DNA from: an uncultured bacterium
Lineage (GTDB): Bacteria > Pseudomonadota > Alphaproteobacteria > Sphingomonadales > Sphingomonadaceae
DNA length: 64,000 nucleotides
Direction of reading: 5' to 3'
NCBI GenBank assembly: GCA_942636505.2
Contig: CALOGB020000009.1
Span: 310,001-374,000 of the forward strand
A program made the translations under genes and the position numbers. This document shows positions 8,124 to 16,866 of this stretch, piece after piece (positions within the stretch are counted from its first letter, which is position 1; every line of letters begins with the position of its first letter). The notes under the pieces were generated by a model. It saw nothing but the letters and a program-made list of their open reading frames with translations, searched no databases and was not told the origin of the DNA.

Positions 8124-10658
8124 GTGGACCACTGGCGCACCTCCAACACAGAAACCGGACCATTGGCAAACCTCGACGAGTTCAACGATTCCGAGCGGCA
8201 CCGGCTGGCGGCGTTGGCGTGCTACGACGTGATGGACTCGCCACGCGAACGGTCGTTCGACGAGCTGGCAGCGCTAACTGCCAAGCTCTGCGATGCCCCC
8301 ATTGCCGTCGTGAACCTGGTCGGGGACGGACGGCAGTTCTTCAAGGCGGAAGTCGGCCTCGGCGTGCGCGAGACGCCGCTCGAAAGTTCGTTCTGCGTCA
8401 AGGCGCTGTTGGAAGACGATCTCCTCGTCGTTCCCGACCTGACCAAGGATCACCGGTTCGACTGCAATCCCCTGGTTACCGGGGACCCGCACATCCGTGC
8501 CTATGCCGGCGCGTTGCTCAAGACCGCGGACGGACTGGCGATCGGGACGCTCTGCGTCCTGGATCACCGAGCGCGGGAATTTACCGAACTCCAGCAGGAG
8601 ACGCTGCTCGTCCTGGCGCGGCAGGTCATGGCACAGCTCGATCTGCGGCGCACCGTCGCGGACCGCGATCGCCGCTACGACGAGCTTCAGGTCAGCCGGG
8701 AGCAATTGACCCACAGCGACGCGCGCTATCGTACGCTGTTCGATTCCATCGAATCCGGGTTCTGCATCGTCGAGGTCGACCTTGGCGATGCAGCAGCACC
8801 GATCGACTACCGCGTCATCGAGGCGAACCCGGCCTTCTATCGCCAGACCGGCTTCGTCGAGGCGGTCCGGGGCCGTTGGTTGCGCGACGCGGTCCCCGAT
8901 CTGGAGGAGCATTTCTACGAGATCTACGGACGGGTCGCGCGGACCGGCGAACCGGTTCGCTTCGAGGAGGGCTCCGCGGCGCTCGGTCGCTGGTTCGACG
9001 TCTACGCCTTTCGCGTTGGCGATGCGACGGATCGTCGGGTTGCGATCCTGTTCAACGACATTTCCGCACGCCGTGCAGCGGAGGAGGCGTTGCGCGACCT
9101 CAACGAAACGCTCGAAGATCAGATCGACAAGCGAACCGCCGAACGCGATCGCATGTGGGATACCTCGCCCGACCTGATGCTGATCATCGATTTCGACGGC
9201 GTCTTCCGTCGGGTGAATCCTGCGTGGACGACGGTGCTGGGCTATAAGCACGACGAGCTGGTCGGACGTCATGTCAACGAGTTCGTCCTTCCAGACGATC
9301 ACCAGGACACGGTCGACGCCTATCAGGCCGCGAAGGCTGGCGAGCAGCCCCATATCCAGAACCGCTATCGCCACAAGGACGGCTCGTTCCGATGGATCGC
9401 GTGGGTTGCCGCGCCCGCTGGCGACCTGACCTATGCGACGGGTCGGGATATCACCGCGGAGAAAGCGCGCGAGGCGGAACTCGCGCACACGCAGGATCAA
9501 CTCCGCCAGGCGCAGAAGATGGAGGCGGTCGGCCAGCTTACCGGCGGGCTCGCGCATGATTTCAACAATCTGCTGACCGGCATGATGGGCAATCTCGAGT
9601 TGCTTCAGATGCGCGTCGCACGCGGGCGGCTCGACGATCTCGACCGCTTCGTGCTGGCGGCGCAGGGCGCAGGACGGCGCGCGGCGTCGCTGACACAGCG
9701 CCTGCTGGCATTCTCCCGACGCCAGACGCTCGATCCGAAGCCCACCGAGGTGAACCGGTTGATCGCCGGCATGGAAGACCTGCTCCGCCGGACGGTCGGG
9801 CCCGCGATCGATATCGAGGTCGTCGGTGCGGGCGGTCTCTGGCCTGCCTGCATCGATGCGGGCCAGTTGGAAAACGCTCTCCTCAACCTCAGCATCAATG
9901 CCCGCGACGCCATGCCCGACGGTGGGCGGCTGACGATCGAGACCGCCAACAAATGGCTCGACGATCGCTCGGGCCGCGAACGCGATTTGCCGCCCGGCCA
10001 ATATCTCTCGATCTGCGTCACCGACACCGGCACCGGGATGAGTGCGGAAACCATAGAACGCGCGTTCGAACCGTTCTTCACGACCAAGCCGCTCGGCGAG
10101 GGTACCGGCCTGGGCTTGTCGATGATCTACGGCTTTGCCCGCCAGTCCGAGGGCCAGGTCCGGATCTATTCCGAGCTGGGGATCGGAACGACGATCTGCA
10201 TCTATCTGCCGCGCCACCACGGCGATGCCGGTCTGCCTGAGCAGGAAGCCGCGATCGCTACCGCGACGACCGTGGGCAGAGGAACCGTTCTGGTCGTCGA
10301 CGACGAAGCGACCATCCGTCATCTGATCGACGAGGTTCTTGGCGAAGCGGGCTACACCGTGATCGGTGCGGCCGACGGTGCAGCCGGGCTCAAGATGCTG
10401 CAGGCAGGCACCCAGATCGAGCTCCTCATCACCGACGTCGGGCTGCCCAACGGTATGAACGGGCGCCAGGTCGCCGATGCCGCGCGATCGTTGCGGCCGG
10501 GTCTGAAGGTGCTCTTCATCACCGGCTATGCCGAGAACGCCGCGGTCGGAAACGGCCATCTCGAACCCGGCATGGAGCTGTTGACGAAGCCGTTCACGCT
10601 GGAAGCGCTGACGGCCAAGGTCGCCGGGATGATGAAAGACGCCGCACGCTCTAGCTAG
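8124..10658 (+). CDS. GAF/PAS hybrid sensor histidine kinase
   Basis: Soluble hybrid kinase, about 844 aa from the chosen GTG. That start follows AGAGAGG by a few bases and begins just before the GAF domain. An in-frame GTG at 7989 would add 45 residues of AT-richer sequence that looks like leader DNA. Order: GAF ([22 protein letters not shown] onward, with SSFCVKALL), two PAS regions, HisKA with His478 in GGLAHDFNN, HATPase ([26 protein letters not shown]) and a receiver with Asp771 in [10 protein letters not shown]. Architecture and HDFNN kinase core match the LOV kinase immediately upstream, which suggests duplication and a shared pathway. Ligand unknown. Confidence 0.87.
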   Translation: MDHWRTSNTETGPLANLDEFNDSERHRLAALACYDVMDSPRERSFDELAALTAKLCDAPIAVVNLVGDGRQFFKAEVGLGVRETPLESSFCVKALLEDDLLVVPDLTKDHRFDCNPLVTGDPHIRAYAGALLKTADGLAIGTLCVLDHRAREFTELQQETLLVLARQVMAQLDLRRTVADRDRRYDELQVSREQLTHSDARYRTLFDSIESGFCIVEVDLGDAAAPIDYRVIEANPAFYRQTGFVEAVRGRWLRDAVPDLEEHFYEIYGRVARTGEPVRFEEGSAALGRWFDVYAFRVGDATDRRVAILFNDISARRAAEEALRDLNETLEDQIDKRTAERDRMWDTSPDLMLIIDFDGVFRRVNPAWTTVLGYKHDELVGRHVNEFVLPDDHQDTVDAYQAAKAGEQPHIQNRYRHKDGSFRWIAWVAAPAGDLTYATGRDITAEKAREAELAHTQDQLRQAQKMEAVGQLTGGLAHDFNNLLTGMMGNLELLQMRVARGRLDDLDRFVLAAQGAGRRAASLTQRLLAFSRRQTLDPKPTEVNRLIAGMEDLLRRTVGPAIDIEVVGAGGLWPACIDAGQLENALLNLSINARDAMPDGGRLTIETANKWLDDRSGRERDLPPGQYLSICVTDTGTGMSAETIERAFEPFFTTKPLGEGTGLGLSMIYGFARQSEGQVRIYSELGIGTTICIYLPRHHGDAGLPEQEAAIATATTVGRGTVLVVDDEATIRHLIDEVLGEAGYTVIGAADGAAGLKMLQAGTQIELLITDVGLPNGMNGRQVADAARSLRPGLKVLFITGYAENAAVGNGHLEPGMELLTKPFTLEALTAKVAGMMKDAARSS

Positions 10659-10676
10659 GATCGTGCGGGCATGGCG

Positions 10677-11357
10677 CTATCGTCTGGCTGCAATCGCACG
10701 CGCCGCCTCACCGACGTCGCGCGCAACCAGCGTCGGCTGCGGAATGCCGTCCAGGACGAGGGGCGCGTTCACGCCGCGCGTGACCAGGGCGGCCTTCCAT
10801 CCGAACGCCTGCGCACCGATCGTGTCCCATGTATGTGCCGCGATCAGCCAGGTCGTGTCCGGTGCGGCCGCCATGGTGTCCTGTACCAGTTGGTACGTTG
10901 CCGGCGTCGGCTTGAAGCGCTGCACGGTATCGACCGTAAACCGCTGGTCGAACATCGACCCCAGACCTGCTCGGTCGAGCACATCGGGCCCGGCACTGTT
11001 CGGCGAGTTGGTAAGCGTGACGATCGAGAACCCCGCGTCTTTCAACATGGCCAGACCGGCAGCGACATCGGCGTGTACCGGCATATCCGTCATCAGCGCG
11101 CCAAGCTGACGCACATGATCGTCCGTCACCGCGACGCCGTGGATCTGGCCAAGCGTGCGCAAGACGCCTCCGCCCAGCTTGCCGAACGGGACGTAAGGCC
11201 CGGCCAGCGACAGCGCCTCCGAATACAGGATCAGCTGCGCAAACCATTCCCGCATCCGACCGGGGGCTGCGAAAATGTCGGCGAAGAGAGGCTCGAGAAT
11301 ATTTATATCGAGCAACGTCTCATTGACGTCGAATACGATCAACGGTCGATCGGTCAT
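10677..11357 (-). CDS. Haloacid dehalogenase, type II
   Basis: HAD-superfamily hydrolase of 226 aa, similar to L-2-haloacid dehalogenases. The motif I aspartates are in FDVNETLLD (first Asp nucleophile), motif II is TLTNSP, the KPTPATY lysine is motif III, and the last motif reads AAHTWDTIGAQAFGWKAA. ATG at 11357 is chosen because it places the HAD motif near the N-terminus; an upstream in-frame ATG at 11390 adds residues with no family match. It is convergent with the upstream histidine kinase, with an 18-base gap. True substrates of such genomic homologues are often unknown. Confidence 0.87.
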   Translation of the reverse strand: MTDRPLIVFDVNETLLDINILEPLFADIFAAPGRMREWFAQLILYSEALSLAGPYVPFGKLGGGVLRTLGQIHGVAVTDDHVRQLGALMTDMPVHADVAAGLAMLKDAGFSIVTLTNSPNSAGPDVLDRAGLGSMFDQRFTVDTVQRFKPTPATYQLVQDTMAAAPDTTWLIAAHTWDTIGAQAFGWKAALVTRGVNAPLVLDGIPQPTLVARDVGEAARAIAARR

Positions 11358-11553
11358 TTTGCGTCGGTCCCCGGGAAAACAATTCAGCATGCACCCTCAC
11401 CCAACGATCGTCGGACGTGTCCCGATCCATGAACCCCGGCCGATCGGTATCGCAACTTCCTGATCTTGTGGCACAATCTGCAAAGTTCGGGGTTAGACCC
11501 CTGCGGGTCGAATGTATCGGCCCGCCCGTTCAACGCCGAACACAGGAACTGCT

Positions 11554-12258
11554 ATGTCGGGCAAGGTCGTCATCGTCACGGGGGCATCGCAAGGGTTGGG
11601 AGAAGGCATCGCCCGCGGCTACCGCGAGCGCGGCTGGCGCGTCGTCGGCGTGTCGCGCAGCATCGCCCCTGCGGACGAGCCCGACTGGCTCACCGTGGCA
11701 GGCGACGTCGGTGATCCGGCGACTGCGGAAGCGGTAGCGGCCCGAACACTCGACCGGTTCGGCAGGATCGACACGCTGGTCAACAATGCCGGCGTGTTCA
11801 TCGGCGAGGCGTTCACCGACTATTCCGATGAACAGTATCGACAGATCCTCGCGACCAACCTCGATGGCTTCTTCCACATGACGCGGCACGCGCTGCCTGC
11901 GATGGTGCGCAATGGCGGCGGTCACGTCGTCCAGATCGTTACGACGCTTGCCGAGCACGCCAACGCAGAGTTTCCTTCGGTCCTCGCCTCGCTGACCAAG
12001 GGCGGTCTCGCCGCCGCGACGCGCAGCCTGGCGATCGAATATGCCGCGCGCGGTATCCGCGCGAACGCGATTTCGCCCGGGATCATGGAGACGCCGATGC
12101 ATCCAGCCGAGACGCGTGCCAAGCTCGGCGAATATCACCCGCTTGGCCGAATGGGCACCGTCGCCGACGTGGTGCAGGCCATTCTCTACCTGGAGGACGC
12201 CAAGTTCGTGACTGGTGAAATCCTGCATGTGGACGGTGGGCAGGTTGCGGGCCACTAG
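11554..12258 (+). CDS. SDR-family oxidoreductase lacking the canonical catalytic Tyr
   Basis: Classical-length short-chain dehydrogenase/reductase (234 aa). The nucleotide-binding motif TGASQGLG is at residues 9-16, NNAG at 77-80, and the C-terminal part IRANAISPGIMETPM and GEILHVDGG are typical. Where SDRs carry YxxxK, this protein reads ASLTK: Lys149 is kept but residue 145 is Ala instead of Tyr. The usual Ser position reads IVTT. I believe a related SDR subgroup shares this ALASLTKGG pattern, so it may be a real divergent clade and not a broken gene. Start ATG 11554 follows CAGGAAC. The reaction is unknown. An aldo/keto reductase remnant follows. Confidence 0.83.
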   Translation: MSGKVVIVTGASQGLGEGIARGYRERGWRVVGVSRSIAPADEPDWLTVAGDVGDPATAEAVAARTLDRFGRIDTLVNNAGVFIGEAFTDYSDEQYRQILATNLDGFFHMTRHALPAMVRNGGGHVVQIVTTLAEHANAEFPSVLASLTKGGLAAATRSLAIEYAARGIRANAISPGIMETPMHPAETRAKLGEYHPLGRMGTVADVVQAILYLEDAKFVTGEILHVDGGQVAGH

Positions 12259-12278
12259 GACGCCGGCGAGAGACCGTC

Positions 12279-12531
12279 AGGTTGCCGCTAGCTAGCACGA
12301 CGCCCGCGATCCTCGACCAGGTGGCTCGGATCAAGATCATCGCGGATCGTCACGGTGTGAGCATGAAGGCCGCCGGTCTCCGGTTTCCGCTGGCGAACCC
12401 GGCGGTGGCGGCCGTCATTCCCGGTGCCAGCCAGCCGAGCAGGCTCGCCGAGGATCGGGCAGCTCCCCGAGATCATACCCCGCGCATTCTCGCAGGACGT
12501 TAGTCATGCTGGTCTGGTCGATCCTGGCTAG
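12279..12531 (+). pseudogene. Aldo/keto reductase C-terminal remnant, frameshifted
   Basis: Only the last part of an aldo/keto reductase remains. Codons from 12279 give LDQVARIKIIADRHGVSMKA, followed by LRFPLANPAVAAVIPGASQP, a pattern found near the end of this family. After about 12458 the match continues one base out of frame: QLPEIIPRAFSQDV, reaching TAG at 12529-12531. The N-terminal barrel and catalytic tetrad are absent. It probably reflects deletion of most of an AKR gene that once followed the SDR. The fragment could only be made as a short peptide and is unlikely to function. Confidence 0.7.
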
Positions 12532-12559
12532 GACGTAGCGTCGCGCGGATCAGATCCGA

Positions 12560-13381
12560 TCACATCGCCTCGAACGCCAGCGTTACCGTGAAACTCGAAT
12601 ACGCATCCGCTGCCTCCGGCGTGGCCGCACGGTGCCGGACGAGCATCAGGTACCGCCCGGCATCAGACGGGGTCAGCGTCACCTTCCCGGCCTTGTCGCT
12701 GTTCACCGTCGCGACCTGCTTGCGCCCGTCGTAGAACCCCGCCTCGCGGAACAGCGTCACGGGTTCGCCGGCGAGCGGCTTGCCCTCGTACAGGATTTCG
12801 AACGTGGCCGCTGAACCCGGCGCATAGCTGCTCGGATCGCCGAGCGGGTGGATTTCCAGCGCCTTGCCGCGCGCCGCCAGCGCCCCCGCAGCGCCGGGCT
12901 TGCCGCGCACCACATAGGCGTCGGCCAGCGTCGTGCTGCGCACGTCGACCGACGTCGCGCCGGGCGGAGGCGTCTTGCCTTCGCCGACGATCGTCCAGGC
13001 CTCGCCGATCCGGTACATCTTGCTCAGACGGCCGATCCGCTGCCCCGACGACAGCCGGTACACACCGTCCGCCGGTAGCGCAGCCTCGACGATCGCCTGG
13101 TCCGTGGTCAGCGTCGGTGCGGCCAGCTTGGCGGTCTTTCCATCGGGCCCGGTGATCTCGAACGGCGCGTCCTTCATCGCGATCTCAGGCCGGAAGGCGT
13201 CTTCGGTGAACGATGCTTGGAGCGTGACGCGATCACGTCCCGCCGCGTCGAATACGCTCGGCAGCACATACGGCATGTGCGCCGCCGACGGCCCCGACAC
13301 GAGGGCAAGTGCGGTAGCGATAGCAGGAGCCAGAGCCCCGGTCGCTCGCGCCGTCCGCCAATTTCCCCTGGTCTTCGTCAT
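12560..13381 (-). CDS. DUF4198 domain periplasmic protein
   Basis: Exported 273-aa protein with a signal peptide (basic start MTKTRGNWR, hydrophobic ATALALVSG, cleavage near SAAHMPYVLPS). The mature protein matches the DUF4198 pattern: an HMPYVLPS-type N-terminus with a candidate metal-ligand His, a beta-rich middle, then FEILYEGKPLAGEPVTLFREAG and GKVTLTPSDAGRYLMLVRH. Such proteins are often found with metal or haem uptake genes; some relatives are annotated as nickel or cobalt uptake components. ATG 13381 follows AGAGGAG. It diverges from a haem-type TonB receptor across a Fur-box-like palindrome, so iron-repressed expression is likely. Its biochemical role is not established. Confidence 0.8.
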   Translation of the reverse strand: MTKTRGNWRTARATGALAPAIATALALVSGPSAAHMPYVLPSVFDAAGRDRVTLQASFTEDAFRPEIAMKDAPFEITGPDGKTAKLAAPTLTTDQAIVEAALPADGVYRLSSGQRIGRLSKMYRIGEAWTIVGEGKTPPPGATSVDVRSTTLADAYVVRGKPGAAGALAARGKALEIHPLGDPSSYAPGSAATFEILYEGKPLAGEPVTLFREAGFYDGRKQVATVNSDKAGKVTLTPSDAGRYLMLVRHRAATPEAADAYSSFTVTLAFEAM

Positions 13382-13410
13382 CACGATGCTCCTCTTCGAT
13401 GGCACTTGAT

Positions 13411-13429
13411 AACGAGAATGATTCTCACT
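13411..13429. promoter_or_regulatory. Fur-box-like palindrome between DUF4198 and haem-receptor genes
   Basis: AACGAGAATGATTCTCACT is a near-perfect 19-base palindrome centred on G (core GAGAAT-G-ATTCTC) and resembles the classic Fur operator. It lies 30 bases before one divergent start and 32 before the other, so a single bound repressor could cover both promoters. Confidence 0.78.
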
Positions 13430-13460
13430 AGCAAGCCGGCAGACCGTGGGGATAACGAAC

Positions 13461-15737
13461 ATGACATTGACCAAATTACTGGCGGGCATCTCGCCGATTG
13501 CCCTGATGATCGGCGCCGCCGGCCCTGCCGCTGCAGAGCCCGCTCTCGCAGAAGCTGCGCCTGCTTCGGCGGCCGATAAGCCGACTGCCACCGCGCCTGC
13601 CGCCGATCCGGAGGGTCAGGACAAGGTCATCACCGTCACCGCGACGCGCACCGAAAAGGCGGTGGAGGACGTGCCCGCGACCGTGTCGGTGATCGACGAG
13701 AAGACGATCGAGGATCGTTTCATCTCCGACATCAAGGATCTGGTGCGCTACGAGCCGGGCGTCACCGTCCGCCGCGCGCCGTCGCGCTTCACCGCCGCCG
13801 GATCCGCGACCGGGCGCGACCGCGACAGTGGGTTCAACATCCGCGGGCTCGAGGGCAACCGCGTGCTGATCACCGTCGACGGCGTCCGCGTCCCCGACGC
13901 CTTCAGCTTCGGCGCGCAATCGGTCGGCCGCGGCGATTACGTCGATCTCGACCTGCTCAAGTCGGTAGAGATCCTGCGCGGCCCCGCCTCCGCGCTCTAC
14001 GGCAGCGACGGCGTCGCGGGCGCGGTCAGCTTCATTACCAAGGACCCACGCGATTTCCTGACCGATGGCAAGCTCGTCGGCGGCGGACTGCGCTCCAGCT
14101 ATGATTCCTCGGACGACAGCTGGACCAACGGCTTCGTGGTCGCGGGCAAGACCGGCGATATCGAGGCGATGGTCGCCTATACCCGCCGCGACGGGCACGA
14201 GACCGAGACCAAGGGCAGCAACGACACCGCAACCACCGACCGAACGACGGCGAACCCGCAGGACATCGAGTCCAACGCGCTGCTCGGCCGCGTCGTCTGG
14301 GCGCCGAACGATGCCAACCGGCTGCGCCTGACCTACGAGCATTTCTCCTCCGTCGTCGACACCGACGTGCTCAGCGCGATCGCGAAGCCTCCGCTCGCGG
14401 CAACGTCAGTGATCGGGCTCACCGCGCACGACACGACCGAGCGCAACCGCGGCACGCTCGACTATCGCTACATCGGCGACGGCATCGTCAGCGGTATCCA
14501 CGCCGCCGGCTATTACCAGAAGAGTCTCACGCTCCAGGCCGCAGCGGAGGACCGCAACACCGCCGCCGACCGCACGCGCATCAACCGCTTCGACAACGAA
14601 GTCTACGGCGGCACGCTGCAACTCGAAAGTCGCGCCGCGACCGGGCCGTTGACGCACCTGTTCGCCTATGGCGCCGATTACTCGCACACCCGCCAGACGG
14701 GTGTGCGAGACGGCACCGTCGCGCCTGCGGGCGAAGTCTATCCGACCCGTGCTTTTCCGACGACCGACTACACGCTGGTGGGCGTATTCGCGCAGGACGA
14801 GATCGGAATCGCCGACGGGCTGCTGACGCTGTTCCCGTCGATCCGCTACGATCACTACAAGCTCGATCCGCAAAACGATCCACTGTTCACGACCTTCGTC
14901 CCGCGCGAGCAGAGTGGATCGAAGGTGACGCCGCGGATCGGTGCGGTCGCCAAGCTGACCGAGGGCGTCCGGCTGTTCGCCAACTATGCGCAGGGCTTCA
15001 AGCCGCCCGAGCCGAACCAGATCAACAACGGCTTTGCCAACATCACGCAGAATTACCGCTCGGTCCCCAACCCCGATCTCAAACCCGAGACGAGCAACAG
15101 CGTCGAAGGTGGCATCCGGTTGAGCGGCACCGGCTGGTCGCTGAGCGGAACCGCGTTCAGCAGCCGCTTCCGCAACTTCATCGACCAGGTCCAGGTCAGC
15201 GGCGCCTTCACCGCGGCGGATCCGGCGGTGTACCAGTATATCAACCGCGGCCGCGTCAAGATCGAGGGGCTGGAGGCACGCGGCGAGGCACGTCTACCGA
15301 TCGGCGTCGGCGTCCGCGCCGCCGCGTCCTACGCCAAGGGCACGATGCGGACGACCGGCGTCGCCGGCACGCAGCCGCTCGACAGCATCGAACCAGTCAA
15401 GGTCGTTGCTGGCATCTTCTACCAACCCGAGGCCGGGCCGTTCCGCGCAGAGGTCATCGCCACGCACTCCGCGGGCAAGAAGGTCGGCGACACCAACAAC
15501 ACCTGCAACACCGCGGCCACCAGTTGCTTCACGCCATCGGGGTTCTGGATCCTCGACGCCACCGCGTCGCTGCGCGTGATGGATCACGCGACGCTGCGCG
15601 CGGGGATCTTCAACATCACCGACAAGAAGTATTTCTGGTGGAGCGACGTCCGCGGACTGACCTCGACCTCGGTCGTCCGCGACGCCTATTCGCAACCTGG
15701 CCGCAACGCCGGGCTCTCCTTCTCGCTCAACCTGTGA
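13461..15737 (+). CDS. TonB-dependent haem/haemoglobin-type receptor
   Basis: Outer-membrane receptor of 758 aa. Signal peptide ends near AAAEP, followed by an Ala/Pro-rich spacer, then the plug (VITVTATRTEKAVEDVPATV, FNIRGLEGNRVLITVDGVR, SVEILRGPASALYGSDGVAG) and barrel. The barrel block YAQGFKPPEPNQINNGF and NPDLKPETSNSVEGG are of the type seen in TonB-dependent haem/haemoglobin receptors. It ends in an aromatic-rich strand (LSFSLNL). ATG 13461 is preferred over GTG 13446 because the signal peptide then starts normally. It is preceded by a Fur-like site and followed 8 bases later by a DUF6607 gene. The haem assignment is family-level; no haem-binding residue is proven. Confidence 0.85.
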   Translation: MTLTKLLAGISPIALMIGAAGPAAAEPALAEAAPASAADKPTATAPAADPEGQDKVITVTATRTEKAVEDVPATVSVIDEKTIEDRFISDIKDLVRYEPGVTVRRAPSRFTAAGSATGRDRDSGFNIRGLEGNRVLITVDGVRVPDAFSFGAQSVGRGDYVDLDLLKSVEILRGPASALYGSDGVAGAVSFITKDPRDFLTDGKLVGGGLRSSYDSSDDSWTNGFVVAGKTGDIEAMVAYTRRDGHETETKGSNDTATTDRTTANPQDIESNALLGRVVWAPNDANRLRLTYEHFSSVVDTDVLSAIAKPPLAATSVIGLTAHDTTERNRGTLDYRYIGDGIVSGIHAAGYYQKSLTLQAAAEDRNTAADRTRINRFDNEVYGGTLQLESRAATGPLTHLFAYGADYSHTRQTGVRDGTVAPAGEVYPTRAFPTTDYTLVGVFAQDEIGIADGLLTLFPSIRYDHYKLDPQNDPLFTTFVPREQSGSKVTPRIGAVAKLTEGVRLFANYAQGFKPPEPNQINNGFANITQNYRSVPNPDLKPETSNSVEGGIRLSGTGWSLSGTAFSSRFRNFIDQVQVSGAFTAADPAVYQYINRGRVKIEGLEARGEARLPIGVGVRAAASYAKGTMRTTGVAGTQPLDSIEPVKVVAGIFYQPEAGPFRAEVIATHSAGKKVGDTNNTCNTAATSCFTPSGFWILDATASLRVMDHATLRAGIFNITDKKYFWWSDVRGLTSTSVVRDAYSQPGRNAGLSFSLNL

Positions 15738-15745
15738 GGCCTTTG

Positions 15746-16711
15746 ATGTTCCGCTCCCTTCTCCTCGCGACCGGGCTGACGCTGGCCGCGCTCCCCGTCG
15801 TGCCGACGATCGCCTCCGCGCAGACGCAGGCCGTCCATGGCGACCAGGCCCGCGATCACGCGTCGATCCTGGCGATGGCCGGCACGTTCAAAGTGACGTT
15901 CGACATGCGCGAGACGACGCCGCTGGTCGCCGGCTACACGCCCTACCCGCCCAAGCTCAGCGGCGGCCACGAGGTCGTCCGCGCGATCGTCGATACGCCC
16001 GACCACGTCGTGCTCCAGCATCTGCTGGTCGTCACCGACGGCAACGCCAAGACGATGGTGATCAAGCACTGGCGACAGGACTGGACGTGGCAGCCGTCGA
16101 CCGTGCTCGTCTACACCGCGGCAGGCCGCTGGACGCTAAGGCCGCTGTCGGAAACGGAACGGCGCAGCGCATGGTCGCAGACGGTATGGCAGACCGACGA
16201 TTCCCCGCGCTATGGCGGAATCGGTCGCTGGCGCTACGACGACGGCGCGACCCGCTGGACCAGCGACGAGACCCGCCGTCCGCTTGCCCGCCGCGATGCG
16301 ACCCGTAACCCGCCGTACGATCACTATCTCGGCAGCAACCGTCACGTGCTCACCCCCGCCGGCTGGGTCCACGAGCAGGACAATGCCAAGATCGGCATGA
16401 AGGACGGCAAACCCGCCACCTACGTCCACGAATATGTAATCAACACCTACACCCCATCAACCGACTTCGCGGTGGTGGCGGCGGACGCGTATTGGGCGAA
16501 GACGAAGGACTATTGGGCTGCGGTCCGCACCCACTGGGACAGCGCGATCGCGAAACGCTCGGGTGTGCACGTCGCAGAGGACGCGTCGAACGGATCGGCT
16601 ACGGGTCACCAGTTGATGCTGCTCGCCGATGATATCGCCGCAGGCGACACCGCTCAGGAATCCGGAAAGGCGGAGGCCGAAGCATTGGTAAAGCGCGAGA
16701 CCGGGACATAA
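15746..16711 (+). CDS. DUF6607 family exported protein
   Basis: Exported 321-aa protein with signal peptide MFRSLLLATGLTLAALP and cleavage near ASAQ. The mature region has the DUF6607 pattern (GTFKVTFDMRETTPL, SGGHEVVRAIVDTPDHVVLQHLLVV, VIKHWRQDWTWQP, DHYLGSNRHVLTPAGWVHEQDN). It begins 8 bases after the haem-type receptor stop, so one transcript is likely and the Fur site would control both. Members are often encoded beside TonB receptors in this order of bacteria. A role in presenting or stabilising the ligand is inference; no enzyme motif is seen. Confidence 0.8.
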   Translation: MFRSLLLATGLTLAALPVVPTIASAQTQAVHGDQARDHASILAMAGTFKVTFDMRETTPLVAGYTPYPPKLSGGHEVVRAIVDTPDHVVLQHLLVVTDGNAKTMVIKHWRQDWTWQPSTVLVYTAAGRWTLRPLSETERRSAWSQTVWQTDDSPRYGGIGRWRYDDGATRWTSDETRRPLARRDATRNPPYDHYLGSNRHVLTPAGWVHEQDNAKIGMKDGKPATYVHEYVINTYTPSTDFAVVAADAYWAKTKDYWAAVRTHWDSAIAKRSGVHVAEDASNGSATGHQLMLLADDIAAGDTAQESGKAEAEALVKRETGT

Positions 16712-16812
16712 TCCAGGCTTCCACGACACCGGAGCGTCTGCCAACGCCTACGACGCCCCTCAGGCGGCCATTCGCAGCCTGTATCCAGCGCTCCAACTTC
16801 GCACTCACCGAT

Positions 16813-16866
16813 GATATATCGGCATGCCAACGTGACGGGCCGACCACGTTGGCACACCGACATATC
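16813..16866. repeat. 54-bp two-tier hairpin at the end of convergent genes
   Basis: Outer arms GATATATCGG and CCGACATATC pair with one mismatch. A CA/CA internal bulge follows, then inner arms TGCCAACGTG and CACGTTGGCA pair perfectly around a 10-base loop. The right arm reaches the TGA of the GH130 gene (16865-16867). Between the convergent DUF6607 and GH130 genes it could be a bidirectional terminator, although there is no T-run; a protein-binding site is the alternative. Confidence 0.72.

Noticed and set aside
8274..10559. 761-codon open frame on the minus strand
   Set aside because: It is antisense to the GAF/PAS kinase, whose domains and motifs are complete. Long antisense frames are expected in GC-rich DNA, and its translation has no recognisable family pattern.
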